Positions 53,436 through 64,000 of a stretch of 64,000 bases of DNA are shown here, in pieces. The notes beneath the pieces are model-generated. The model ran no database searches. It was not told the origin of the DNA and saw only the letters and a program-made list of their open reading frames with translations. Numbering within the stretch: the first letter of the stretch is position 1; the number at the start of each line of letters is the position of its first letter. Position numbers and translations under genes: made by a program. The DNA comes from Calliopsis andreniformis (lineage: Eukaryota; Arthropoda; Insecta; Hymenoptera; Andrenidae). The DNA is taken from NCBI RefSeq assembly GCF_051401765.1, contig NC_135064.1:27750001-27814000 (forward strand), in the 5' to 3' direction.

Positions 53436-53465
53436 ATCCCATTTTAATTGATAAACGCATGCATC
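53436..53465 (+). repeat. 30-bp block shared with 43156-43185
   Basis: ATCCCATTTTAAT...ATGCATC, matching the block at 43.2 kb at 25 of 30 positions. It abuts the 205-bp element copy B, so the family may extend upstream of the part shared with copy A. Confidence 0.4.
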
Positions 53466-53477
53466 GAGGGAAATAAA

Positions 53478-53686
53478 CTCGTGGACAGCGAAAAGCACGA
53501 GTGAATGTAACCGTGACGACAACACGATAATAAATTACACCATGACATTGTTTTATGAACGCATTTCGTGTTTGCGTAGGATCTTAACCGGCTAACTTTG
53601 AATAAACGTGTACTGGCGAGGGAAATTAGACACGCGAACTCGTGTACAAATGTTATTTCAATCGACATCGAGTTTAATTGCCCTTA
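53478..53686 (+). repeat. 205-bp paralogous non-coding element, copy B
   Basis: Partner of 26867-27072. TGTTTGCGTAGGATCTTA is at 53569-53586, preceded by AATAAATTACACC and followed by TTTGAATAAACGT. At the left end CTCGTG, GAAAAG and GTAACC recur in the same order as in copy A. No open frame spans both copies. Same orientation, 26.6 kb apart. Confidence 0.8.
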
Positions 53687-53689
53687 TGT

Positions 53690-56155
53690 AAACGTACGGA
53701 AAGGTTATTAATAGTGACGAAATTTACGAGAAAATTTACACGACTTTTTAATAGCTCGAGGTTTATTGGTCAATCTGTTTTAATTCGGTGTAATTGACCC
53801 GTGAGTTTTATAAGAGAAATGTGTTACATAGCGTACTTACAATATGTCTGCGCCACGAGTGACGTTAGCAGCTCCAAGTGAATCAGTAGCACTTACCTGA
53901 AACGAGAGAAAAGAAATTAGCGACATTTTGATCGATTAACGGAATAAACGATCCACGATGACTGAAAAGGTAATAAAACATTCCATATCACAAATACTGT
54001 GATACTGATACTATCGAAGAATACTACAGCTAAAAATTGAAAAAATTGAAAAAATAACATACATTGATGGGACGCCAACCGTGTCGATACAAACGTGAAA
54101 AGAAAAATCGTCGACAGTGACGCTGAAAGTTTTCTACACATTGCAAAGTTACTCGTGCTTCTTTAAATGGTATTCATATTCTTGATTAACGTACATTGGA
54201 TTCAACTTTCGTTTCAACTTTAACAAGATTCTCCTTCTAGTACATATCCTCTTGCAATGGGCGCGCGCCAAAACTGCTGCTTTCCAAACGCTGCGCAGCT
54301 ATAGCAGCGCCACGGTGCGGTCACTTAGAGCAATAGAATTTACCAAGTAACCAACGTCAACGCGCGGGAATTTAAATGCGCATAATGTACATACGCGGGG
54401 CGGTTCATGTAATTAGGGCAGATTGCAGTTGTGAAACAGTCAACTAAAATGAATTCAGAGGCTATATTCATGCTGCCTATGCACCTAGGTCTGTATTTTT
54501 AAGCCATTACTATGCCTTTATGATCCTATACTTAAAAGTTTTTTATCTCGTAATCCATAACTTTTTTAAGTACCAATCGGTATAAGTAATCATATGTGAA
54601 TTATTATTTTAGCAAAACAGTAACTGAGTCAGAGTTATGAAGGTAATCCTAGAGAAACAAGAAAAATACATACAAAATTAAGAAATATGTTAGTTTCGGT
54701 AATATCAGATTAATCTTTCATCGAAAACTCCAGCTCATGTTGTGAGTATAAAAAACCATTGCATAATACCACAAACCAAATATTGGGCAAAGTCTTTCGA
54801 AATATATTATCGTATAATACCCATCAGCCATGCGAAATTTTCGGACGAAATCGCCTTTGAGCATGTTTATACCTCCCCTAACAGGGAAGCTTAACTCATT
54901 TTACCACCGATTACTCGCGAGCCATAATTCCACGCTCGGATAATCGTAATAATCCACGGAGGTAACGTGTTCCTAGGGGTGGCGGTAGCGGTTGCAACGA
55001 AATCGTTAGCAGTCGTTAATACGTTCTCGACCATCCGGAATCCACGATTCAATTTAAATATAAATTTACCGCGCGATAACCGCGTAACGATAAATTCATC
55101 CTTGCATAATTCCTCGAGGTATAGGCGGGCGGGTGGCCCTGCGCGTGCACGCGAATGCAGGAAACTAGAATTTTCGACATCACGCGAGTAGTAGTCGGCT
55201 CCTCGGTGCCTCTGCCCCTGATAGAATCATATGGTACGGTAACTTAACTTAAGGGCCATACGCCATAACTCGGAACTTCGTTTATCAGGAGATGTCCGCG
55301 GGGACGGTGTGCTCTGGCGATGCGGACCTAACGTTTAAACTAGGCTACGGGTCACAACTCAATTTGCAAGCGCAAGCTTTGCCTAAGCTCGCGTATTTAC
55401 GAACAGCAGAGTCAACGTTCCCGATATCCTCGAGAACCTTCCAATCGTTTTCCAGGATCGAACCGGCTCGCTTGTAGCTACGTATCGCTCTTTAATAAGG
55501 TCAATAACAATTGACGCCTTCCGGGCTGACTCGTGGCGGTTGCTCGGCGCACACAACCAACACAACGTCGTAGGGAATTCAGAAGCCAGTTAGATATCGC
55601 CGGCTCCAAATATTGACTCGTCCGTGGTAGCAAATATTTTCAGGATACCTTCGTATAATTATCCATCTGCCGCGGAGCAGCGTGTAAAGCAATGGGTTGC
55701 TTGAAATAATTAGAGGATCTTTGTTTTAAATGGTTCTATCGCTCGCTGAAGTATCTGTTGAGCGTCGAGAAGGGTGGCCGGGATAATGAATGGGGTACTT
55801 CGAACTCGAATGCTCTGGTAATAAACCAGATAATTAATGTAATTGGTATAAACAATGCAGTAATGGAAATTATAGAATAATAAGGATAACACGATGATCG
55901 AGGGATATGATTGAGTGTTATTTTCCCAGTATGTAGTTAGTGATATTTCAGCTCCTTAAGAGATTATTTTGTGTAAAGCTGCCACTGAACCAATAAATTC
56001 AATTAAACATCAATATTCAGTTTAAAAAAAAGTAGGGTAAGTATCTGAAATCATAAATAGTGAAATAAAAAATATAGAAAAATTTGTCCCAGAATCAAAG
56101 CAACAATAGTCTCTCAATAGAAGCGATCATTGAAAAAGCTCCATAGTATTGATTC
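53690..56155. other. Non-coding stretch
   Basis: AT-rich at 53690-54230 and 54480-54860; CpG-rich at about 54880-55600. No gene, RNA or repeat family recognised. Open frames are 60-75 codons and lack motifs. Confidence 0.45.
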
Positions 56156-56165
56156 ACTGAGCATT

Positions 56166-56221
56166 GTTAGAACGGGAATAACGCGGTGGTAATTAATTGA
56201 TCAGCGACACCGCGTTCTAAC
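56166..56221. repeat. Interrupted inverted repeat
   Basis: The right arm CACCGCGTTCTAAC (56208-56221) is the exact reverse complement of GTTAGAACG (56166-56174) plus CGGTG (56184-56188), the left arm being interrupted by a 9-bp insert (56175-56183). The loop is 19 bp. CATT flanks both arms if a 3-bp gap is allowed. Fourteen matched bases exceed what short chance palindromes give. No target-site duplication or transposon family is evident. Confidence 0.5.
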
Positions 56222-56229
56222 GTTAATGG

Positions 56230-57885
56230 CGCGAAACACTGTGTCATGCATTTTCAGTTTGCCTAATGCAACGCGGGACGGTTCATGCGTATCTTTTGAT
56301 CGTACCAACGTAACAGAGGGGGTCGGAAGGGTGAGGAAAGAGCAGCGGCGCGGCGTGCACAGTTCAATATAAAGGATTGTTATTTACGGCACGGTTTATA
56401 TTTCATCGGAATATAATGGAAAATGGACCCAGCGTTATGCGCAACGTATAGTTTCCCTCTCTTGACCCCACCACCACAGTCATCGTATATATCCTTGCCG
56501 TTCTCGCTTTGGCGTGTGCCCAGAGGTGCATTTTGACGTTTGCTCGTTGCTGAAATATGCACCTATAAGCATCCCTGTAATTATTCCAACGTTACATTCT
56601 CGCTCGCTACCGAGGCCATATGAAATTATTAATCAGCCCTACGAGACTTCCGCTGTTCGACTCTGAAAATGATACAGCTCACAAAAGAAAAAATCTACCA
56701 ACATTCAGCGATCAAATTCCAGAAATTCTCCAATTGCTTCAGCCGATATGACTCCATAGTAGCTGGTGATATGTGGTACTTGGCATACGTATACCGCACA
56801 CAAGAGAGAAAATATCAAACCCAATTAAAGTTAAGGTGAAGTTCCCTTTCCAAGGAACATGTTCTAGACCACCAGCTCACATGCAATTTCCAGAAAACTG
56901 CCGAAAGACGGAGCCTTTGAAATTTATGTTTCAGAGGAAAAGATGCGAACCATGGAAGAGAGTTTTGCAAAAGTCAGTCGGAAATCGGGAGAACGATGTT
57001 GCGCAAACGAGACCTGGACACCGCATCAGGCTGGTCGTCCGCTCATTTCGTAAACTTTTTCTTCGAAAGCTCGCACGCGAGAGCTTCAAAGGATGCAATT
57101 TCCGTGTTTGCGAGACTAAGGCCAGTGAACTTTCACGAAGTCCAACTTCACACGATCGTGCCACGGCCTGCACGTGCGTGAAGTTTCACGCTCTCGCCCT
57201 GCTGCACCGTCGACTGCCAAATAGGGGGAGTACAGTCATCCGCCATATTCGTAAACTTCTTGACCGAGCGGTTTTTTTCTGTGGAAAAACTCGCGTGTCA
57301 AGCCGCGACCATCCACGCTCCTCGTCCCAGATGCTTTCGGTGGAACTCCCCTGCAGATGCAGAAATCCGAGGCGGAAGCGGCATGGGAGTCCACGGACCG
57401 AGAGAACAGCCCAAGGGAAGAGAAAGGAGGAGAGAGAGGAAGTATGAAAGCGGGCAGGCTACGGATTGTTACGAGAGCGGGTTTACGAGGTCCCGGTGGA
57501 CAGGAAGCCAAGGAAAGGGGGACACGTCGCTCCTCTCCGAAAGGGGAAAAGCGTTATCTTGCCGTGTGTGACTCGAATAACGAGAGCAAGCCTCCCGTGA
57601 AGACCGCTCGCCAGACGTCTTATCGTGGTAACGTTAATGCGATTCCTGTTTCTACAATTCCGGGACCTTCGTGCTCGATTTCACTGCCGACCGAGTCACC
57701 CCTTTATCCTCCTGCTCTTTGAAAGTGATCTTTCATTGGATACTTAGGAGGTCAAAAGGTATCTGATAACGATAAGCTATGTGAGATTTTGAAGCGTTAG
57801 AAGGACTGTAGACAGTGTAGTTTCAATTCTTTGGGACGGTAAGTTTTCCCTGCTTTAACGCTTGCTTTTGCGTCACGCTTGCAGT
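56230..57885. other. Non-coding stretch with GC-rich block
   Basis: Contains the longest open frame of the window (56773-57447 plus, 224 codons), in a CpG-rich block with several overlapping open frames on both strands. The translation is Arg/Ser-rich without domain, signal or conserved motif, and is considered spurious. Nothing else recognised. Confidence 0.4.
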
Positions 57886-57889
57886 AAGT

Positions 57890-58220
57890 CTGGAGTACAG
57901 GAGTAATAACGAGGTAGAAGAGTAGTTAGAAGCACAGTAGGGTAGTGGAAGAAAGAATAATAGGGTGGAGAATGGTACTGAGAAGTAGAAGTAGTAGCTG
58001 GGGGAAACGGCGATACTAGGGTAGTAGACTAGTGGGACGTTAGGGTGGTTTGGAAAGTGAGGTACATTAGCATACGATGTTTTCTTTGTATCAATGCACT
58101 TTTGGATACATTAAGGTATCGGGATATTGAAACAGGAAAACAGTGAAACAGTGAGTTAATGGGTTAGGGGAGTAGTGGGTTACTGGGGTAGTGGTATAAA
58201 GGAGTAATAGCTCAAGGGGT
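57890..58220 (+). repeat. G-rich TAGTGG/AGTAG cryptic repeat
   Basis: The plus strand is enriched in GTAGTGG, AGGGTAG, AGAAGTAG and similar units with no fixed period. It is strand-asymmetric: G-rich on plus, C-poor. It contains a G-quadruplex motif at 58161-58188. It has no coding potential. Confidence 0.55.
58161..58188 (+). other. G-quadruplex motif
   Basis: Four G-runs (GGG, GGGG, GGG, GGGG) separated by loops of 3, 6 and 5 bases, satisfying the canonical pattern of at least three Gs with 1-7 base loops. It begins GGGTTAGGGG. It lies within the G-rich tract on the plus strand. Confidence 0.6.
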
Positions 58221-58224
58221 GGGA

Positions 58225-60410
58225 AAGTAAGAGATCGTGTAAAAAGAAAGGACGAAAATAGAGATGGAAGCACGATCAGAGGTAAATATTTAATTTAAGA
58301 GAACAATTTATAATAAAACATGATAAATGCTTTTCCTTTTCCCCAACAATAACTCCTGGTTTAGGATCTTTATAATTATCCACACTCAGATATCAAAATT
58401 GACATCGAATACTCTTACCTACCTACTTTCACCAGCTACTAAACCCAATCCAGAATAAATGAATTAAAGTCAAATCTATGTAGGTATCTATATTCAAGGA
58501 TAAGAGTATAGACAAGCAGAATGATTGCATCAGATGAATCTTAATTAGATTGGGACTAGCAGCATCAATAGGGTGGACCAAGGTGGATAACACCGAGACA
58601 ACTGGCACAACATCAGAAATGACGAAGTTTACGTTCGTGCTCTTTTCTTCGAACAGTTTGCGACCTCGGTAGCGCTCGCAGCTTCCTGGATGGCGGACCA
58701 TTAATTCAAACTGTAATCTCCAACGTAGTTTCCATACTTTTACACTGATTCTCAATTTAGCGATTACTCCTCGTGGAGCTCGTGTCAGACCGCAACCGGC
58801 TGTGTAACGAGAGAGCTCTTTCCTAAAAAGCGAATTTGTCACGACACCTATTTCATATCACGACCTATTTCGCTCGGCTTGAAAATCATCTATAAATTAT
58901 GCAGACCCGCGAGTGCGTGATATTAAACGCGTCCTCCACGTAATGTCTTCATACATATGCAACCAGTATGGAAAAATTCCAAAACAGTGGATCATTAAGG
59001 ACAGCAAAGGTGCGCGAAGTACTTCAAGAGATGAAAGAAAGTGCAAGTGGTAAATATGGTAACCCTTGAAAAATGACCGATTCGTGTTTAGCAGAGCTCT
59101 ATCGAGTTCACACTCGAAAATGGTAAAATGAAATAAGTTGTGTTATACTAATTATTTCATGAAGCCTGAGGCCATATTTCAATTGGGTACGAATTTGGAG
59201 ATTAATTAATACTATAGAATTATCTACCCAATCACCACTTATATAAAAGTATCGTTTAAACTATCAGTATCAACGATTAGTCTATGCTTTATTTTCGCCT
59301 AAATTCGTTCCCGATTCTAATAAACACGTTTACCTCAACTGCGTTCAATCAACGCAATTTATACAACAAAATCGACAGCTAACCGATAATTAACAGCCAC
59401 GATTACACATTGAGTATACTAATCAATGCAATATAGCGGCGTGCTGATTTCGCTGAATAAACGGCTAACAGAACAGCATGTTGAGACCACAGCAATATAC
59501 CTAGATAACTAACGCTGAACCGAGATAAATCACTTACACGTTCAATCTCGTATTAAATTATTATCGAAACTTCTGTTTAATTGCCACATGTACCTATGTG
59601 AACACTAATTATCGTTTCGTTAAAGCGCAAACTGGTAAACAAAAATACCAGATGAAAATGTACGACAAATGGCCAAGCGAGATTAGCGGCACCTAAATTC
59701 CTCTCTTACCTCATTTCCGCTACCATAATGGTGGCATCCTCATCTATTAATATTTAACTAATAATGCGAGTCGATACAAGAGTTTGATTGATATTCAAGC
59801 GACAACTGAAACTATTATGTAATCCGCACGAGTATTTCGTATGCCTGACACGTGCGCGATGCTGTTTTGCCGAAATGAAGCGAAATTATGGCCCAGCAAT
59901 GGGTCTCCGTAAACATCGATAATTCACCCTCTATTATATCCCGTTTCAGGTCAACATTCTTTCGAATGTATGCCCTAAAAATACGCTTTCCGATTTCAAA
60001 TTTACCTTCGAACGCAACCTACCGTTCTGCGATCGATAACGCTCATTACGACAGGTCGGATTGAAAATCGTGGAGCAGAGAAATTTTCGTCGGCAGCCTT
60101 CAAGAAACACCGTTATCTCCGACGTCAACGATTCTCGATGAATCGATCTACCCCGAAACGACTGACGGATGTTCTAACAATAAGTCGTCTTCACTGTGTA
60201 AAGAAGAACGTGTTGCGTACGAGGGATTTTGGAAAGCATTTCACCATCATGATCCAAGTCACGCTGGAATTTCAGACTTTCCATGGAAGCTTTGAAGCTG
60301 ATAAAAAGATCACGCTGTAAGATTCGACTGAGCTGAAGAAGGTATTCAGCTTAGTGGTTTAAATACAATTTTTCTATTATTCAGATACGAATAGTTAGCT
60401 ATTTCAAAAT
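58225..60410. other. AT-rich non-coding stretch
   Basis: No gene recognised. A GC-richer patch at about 58590-58850 carries part of a 137-codon minus frame (58429-58842) without motifs. The rest is AT-rich with nothing supportable. Confidence 0.45.
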
Positions 60411-60413
60411 ATT

Positions 60414-60540
60414 CGAATTTTCGAATTTTCAAATTTTCAAATTTTCAAATTTTCAAATTTTCAAATTTTCAAATTTTTAAATTTTCAAATCTTCAAATTT
60501 TCAAATCTTCAAATCGTCAAATCTTCAAATCTTCAGATCG
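60414..60540 (+). repeat. 8-bp A/T array (unit TTTTCAAA)
   Basis: Six perfect TTTTCAAA units run from 60426 to 60473, followed by decayed copies carrying TCTTCAAA, TCGTCAAA and TCTTCAGA. Decay increases toward the 3-prime end, as expected when slippage maintains a pure core. No spacers are present, so it is not CRISPR-like. Confidence 0.95.
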
Positions 60541-60544
60541 TTAA

Positions 60545-63500
60545 GATTTCATACCTACAATCTTTCTTATTTTAATTTCTACATTCTTGTACCTCCATGA
60601 GAATTATTTTCCGTCACGTTGCAGTTACGACTGTTGACCCTGCGAACATAACTCCAGTTCGGTGCCTCTGTATGTAGAATCAAATGTCACCGAATTATTG
60701 GTTCCTGAAAGTACACAATAATGTCGAAGAATTCTGTCTACATCAAAATCCCAGATTGCTATTCAAAAAGAGACAATTGATAAAGCCAGTAGTTGCTCTC
60801 GAATACATACATAGAGTATATGGATCCTCAAGGTTCTCACTAGTAAGATAGAGAACAATAAAGTAATTTCAAAGCTTCCGTGGGCTTTCAACCACAGCAT
60901 TCGCACCGTGACAGGACGAGGAGTCGAGAATGAGTCGAAAACTGTTCAACTTTTATGGCCGATGCGGAACAGGCGGGCTTATCGCGCGCGTGCTCGCGCA
61001 CAGTGATTTATCCTGCAGGATGTCGGAACCTCCGCCTCTGGTGGCCTACATACCGAGAGTTATGCCCGCGCCGTTGCATCGTGTCATACGAGTCACCAGC
61101 GGGAGACGTACGAGGAAATAGGAGCATCACCTTGGTCGAGCATCGCGGGAAATTCCGATGACAACATCGGAACACGAAACAACGACTGCATTCGACTTTG
61201 CTGCCGCTACGTCCCGCGATAACCTCGCTCGTTTCCCACACCACATTTTTTCACTGTCAATTGATGGGATAGGCGATAAAGTTGCGTGCTGATAAAGCTG
61301 CTGCGGTGAATCTATTCGGTGATATTCGTGGGATCGATCGATAGGAGAGCACGGGAAACCCTGATGACAGCTAGGAAGATATTCTGTACAGATATATCTG
61401 TGGCTGACCTGCTGTACCTTGGAGTGAGCAGTGGTAAACAACTTTGTGGAGAAGCATCCAGTAAACAGTTGAATCTAGTTTTCCTCATACGAAAACTGTA
61501 AATCTTATTTAAACGAATGATAAAATTAATAAAGAATGTTTGTACAAGGAAGAAATTTTCTTCTTTCAATTTGTACAATTACCACGAGACGTTTTATATA
61601 CTCATCAATCACAGAAGATTCATTGCCAGTGCGCTCGTAACATGTGGCGTCTCTTCGCACACGTAGCACCTGACGAAAAAGAAAAAGAAAAAAGCACGTG
61701 AATATCGCGTTAATGGCAGCTGCATATGCGACACGAAAAGAGAGAAAGGGATCCTGGTCGTTTTTATGTAATTGGACAGTTGTAATCTGGCTGTCCATAG
61801 CAATTAGCGTAATTTCAGTACTTAAGCAGAAAATATATTTTCCCGATGTGTGCAGTTTATCGCGTGTTCATCGTTGGCTAGCGTGCGTAACACGGCCCAC
61901 GATTGCAACCACCGAAATCGATAAGGTAGTATATTAGCAATATTAACGCTTTTCCTGTTCTTTCCAACTCTTTCCCTCATTTTCTGCTTTTCCCAGAAAC
62001 TACCTCACTTTTCCAAGCTGCGCAATTTGTTCTGCTTAAAAGTTTACGAAGAGCAACGAGAAAGAAGGTGATTCTTCGCATGGACGCGATTAAAAAATAT
62101 AAAGGAAAATTATTTCATTCAGAACTCAATTTCGAGAAAATTGAACTCAATGCCAGTGTGCCTTTTATGTAGCACTATTTTATTTAATCTGGAAAAATAT
62201 AAAACATTTAAACCTAATTATTATTATAGCCAAATGTTGCGTGAAATGTATTTACTCTTACTTGCAAGAACACTTATAAAAATACCAACAGAGTCCCCGG
62301 TGATCAATGAATGTCAGATACTCCGACCGAGGCGTTGCGGAGCAGTGGTCGCGATATTCCGGCAAACTTCCGCCATTTCCGCGGGATTAATACAATTCCG
62401 GGGAACTTTAACAATCCGCAGCAACTAGCTAAACAGATTTCACTACGCGAGGAAACGTCAATTCTGACGCGTGCGTTTGATTTTAACAACTTGTATACAT
62501 AGACTCAGACCGATGCAACACGCTGCCAGGCCCCTAACTGACGGCTTGACGTTTACACGCTCTGATGTGTACTCGATTTCGAATTTCTATTGGCGGAACC
62601 ATATACATTCTCCGCTTAATGAGGAAATCATGCCTTGTACAATTAATCCCGAATGAGTTGAAATCATTTCCAGGACATATCCTCAATTTGTACGAACGCA
62701 ACATCGTCCAAGACAATCGCATAGCTGAAATGTGACGAGAAACAGTTGTTATAGAGAGATAACACAACTTTGCTTTACTAAATCATGAACTTCATACGTC
62801 CTTATGAATCTGTACCTCTACTAGAAAGATGCATGACTGCTCCTCTGCGCCATAAAATCCAAAAACTCGACCACCCCCTTTGCTGGAACCCCTCTTCTTG
62901 AATTAGACTGTTTTGCATTGAACACCTGCGCTAATTGATATGAATTTAAACTTTCCAAGCCCTTACCATTCCTACTTTGGCGAATCGGTTGTGTCGTTAT
63001 CGCGATGCTTTCTTCTGGGAAAGTATCAAAAACGATCGAATGGCAGAGACAGGAAGGAAGAAAGAAGGGGAGAAGGGATAGGGCGAGGGAAAAAAAGAAA
63101 TTGGTTCGTGAAACTCTTTCAAACGTTATCTCTATTGGCAGGCTAGATAACCGCCGGGTATTCTGATCGCGCTTCGAAACGATATCGTGTTCCCTAACTG
63201 TAATGCATAGCGCGTGTGTGTATGTGTGCACACGTGTGAGTATGGGTATGCAGGAGGCAAAGAAGGGAGGCAACTGGATAGGCAGCCGGGGGTGTAACAA
63301 ATAACGCCCGCACACTTATCTGAGTCATGCACTTTTCAGTGACAAGGGCGTATGATTTATTGCCCACGAGCTTGCTACAATGAGTCCAGGACGTGTTAAA
63401 CTGACCGCGTTCATCATTAAAATTAATGGGTATTGGATACCCGGCCACACTGGTCGCGGGAAAGGGAGGCAGGGCTATAACCGGAACAGATAGAGAGGCG

Positions 63501-64000
63501 GTTCGCTAGCAAAAAGGTGTCGCGATCGTTTGCTCGTTCTAATTATTCGCGCCCCGTCCCCTGCCGCGACACATCGCCAACCAGAAACGAAAAATAAGAA
63601 CCGGTTGGCGTACAAGGCGGTCCAAGATTTTTCTAGGCCCTTGCATACTAACAAGGACTTGGCCTCGAGGTCTCTTGCAATATTCAAACAATATTAATAA
63701 TTCATTGAAATGTATAAGACAATATATTACTATTAATACCGTCGTGAAATAAGTAAACTGCATTGCACAGAAACTATTCAAAAATACGGCCAACGAGAAA
63801 GGAAATTTTCCCTGAAATAGAAACTAATTCAATTCAAGACCGTAATACAAAATCGGGATTCAAAACTTCAAAAGTCAATATGTATGTCGAACCTAGGAAT
63901 ATGTGAGTTGTAACCACAGTTTTATGCGAAAATAATTAAGACAATACAAATCTGTCAGGTCTGCAAACAAGTGATATAAAATCGAAAAGTAAGCACATTC
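60545..64000. other. Non-coding stretch to the window end
   Basis: CpG-rich at about 60900-61300 and 63300-63650, AT-rich elsewhere. A purine-rich tract lies at 63045-63100 and a TG run at 63212-63249. A minus frame at 62821-63315 (164 codons) is Ser/Leu-rich without domain and follows the simple-sequence tracts. No gene recognised. Confidence 0.45.
63212..63249 (+). repeat. Imperfect TG microsatellite
   Basis: TG units with TA, CA and GG interruptions, including GTGTGTGTATGTGTG and CACGTGTGAG. It keeps a minus-strand frame open as His/Thr repeats, which is an artefact. Confidence 0.75.

Noticed and set aside
53986..54004. TATCACA/TGTGATA hairpin with 5-base loop
   Set aside because: A 7-bp stem is within chance expectation, and the miR-2-like seed does not extend.
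55455..55464. Minus-strand GGTTCGATCC, resembling a tRNA T-loop
   Set aside because: Only a partial T-stem pairs, and no D-arm or acceptor stem is present.
56773..57447. Longest open frame in the window (224 codons, plus)
   Set aside because: Its 5-prime boundary has no ATG, the block is CpG-rich with several overlapping frames, and the Arg/Ser-rich translation has no domain, signal peptide or conserved motif.
60414..60540. CRISPR-like array
   Set aside because: Units are contiguous 8-mers without spacers; it is a simple tandem repeat.

Overview
The window looks like insect nuclear DNA, most plausibly Hymenoptera (bee, wasp or ant). The grounds are a mosaic of AT-rich stretches and short CpG-rich blocks with no visible CpG depletion, the absence of any operon or dense coding pattern, and short A/T, CT and TG microsatellites. 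The species cannot be named from the sequence. No rRNA, tRNA, known microRNA, CRISPR array or intact transposon could be supported, and no open frame matches a protein family along its length. The best reading is a gene-poor region: intergenic DNA, a very long intron, or both.

Layout. 1-4.8 kb: pyrimidine- and purine-rich tracts, a 13-bp minisatellite and a purine/pyrimidine inverted repeat. 4.8-14.8 kb: mostly unannotatable, but it holds two related copies of a short dispersed sequence (4.8 and 14.7 kb), a (GC)7 run, a G/T-rich cryptic repeat (12.4-12.7 kb) and a 9-bp minisatellite. 20.4-22.2 kb: the most gene-like part of the minus strand, with a short fragment resembling the N-terminal domain of gamma-butyrobetaine/trimethyllysine dioxygenases, a plus-strand RNA hairpin, and a 140-codon open frame with a signal-peptide-like start and four cysteines after it.

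24.3-25.2 kb: the most coherent regulatory arrangement. Two copies of a roughly 74-bp element (exact 19-bp and 18-bp blocks separated by 16 bp in both) lie upstream of a TATAAAA box, which is followed 67 bp later by ATG abutting a consensus splice donor (ATG|GTAAGT). This looks like a plus-strand gene start whose first exon codes only for the initiator Met. If so, much of the remaining 39 kb could be its first intron; no second exon was recognised.

26.9 and 53.5 kb: two direct-orientation copies of a roughly 205-bp sequence with long exact blocks, 26.6 kb apart. A short block next to the second copy recurs at 43.2 kb. These non-coding paralogous sequences, with the pairs at 24 kb and 4.8/14.7 kb, are the most unusual content. 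Other notable sites are a three-E-box (CACGTG) cluster at 39.5 kb, an interrupted inverted repeat at 56.2 kb, a G-quadruplex motif at 58.2 kb inside a TAGTGG-rich tract, and two 8-mer A/T arrays (28.5 and 60.4 kb). Composition and identity statements are by eye; no alignment, folding or database search was run.
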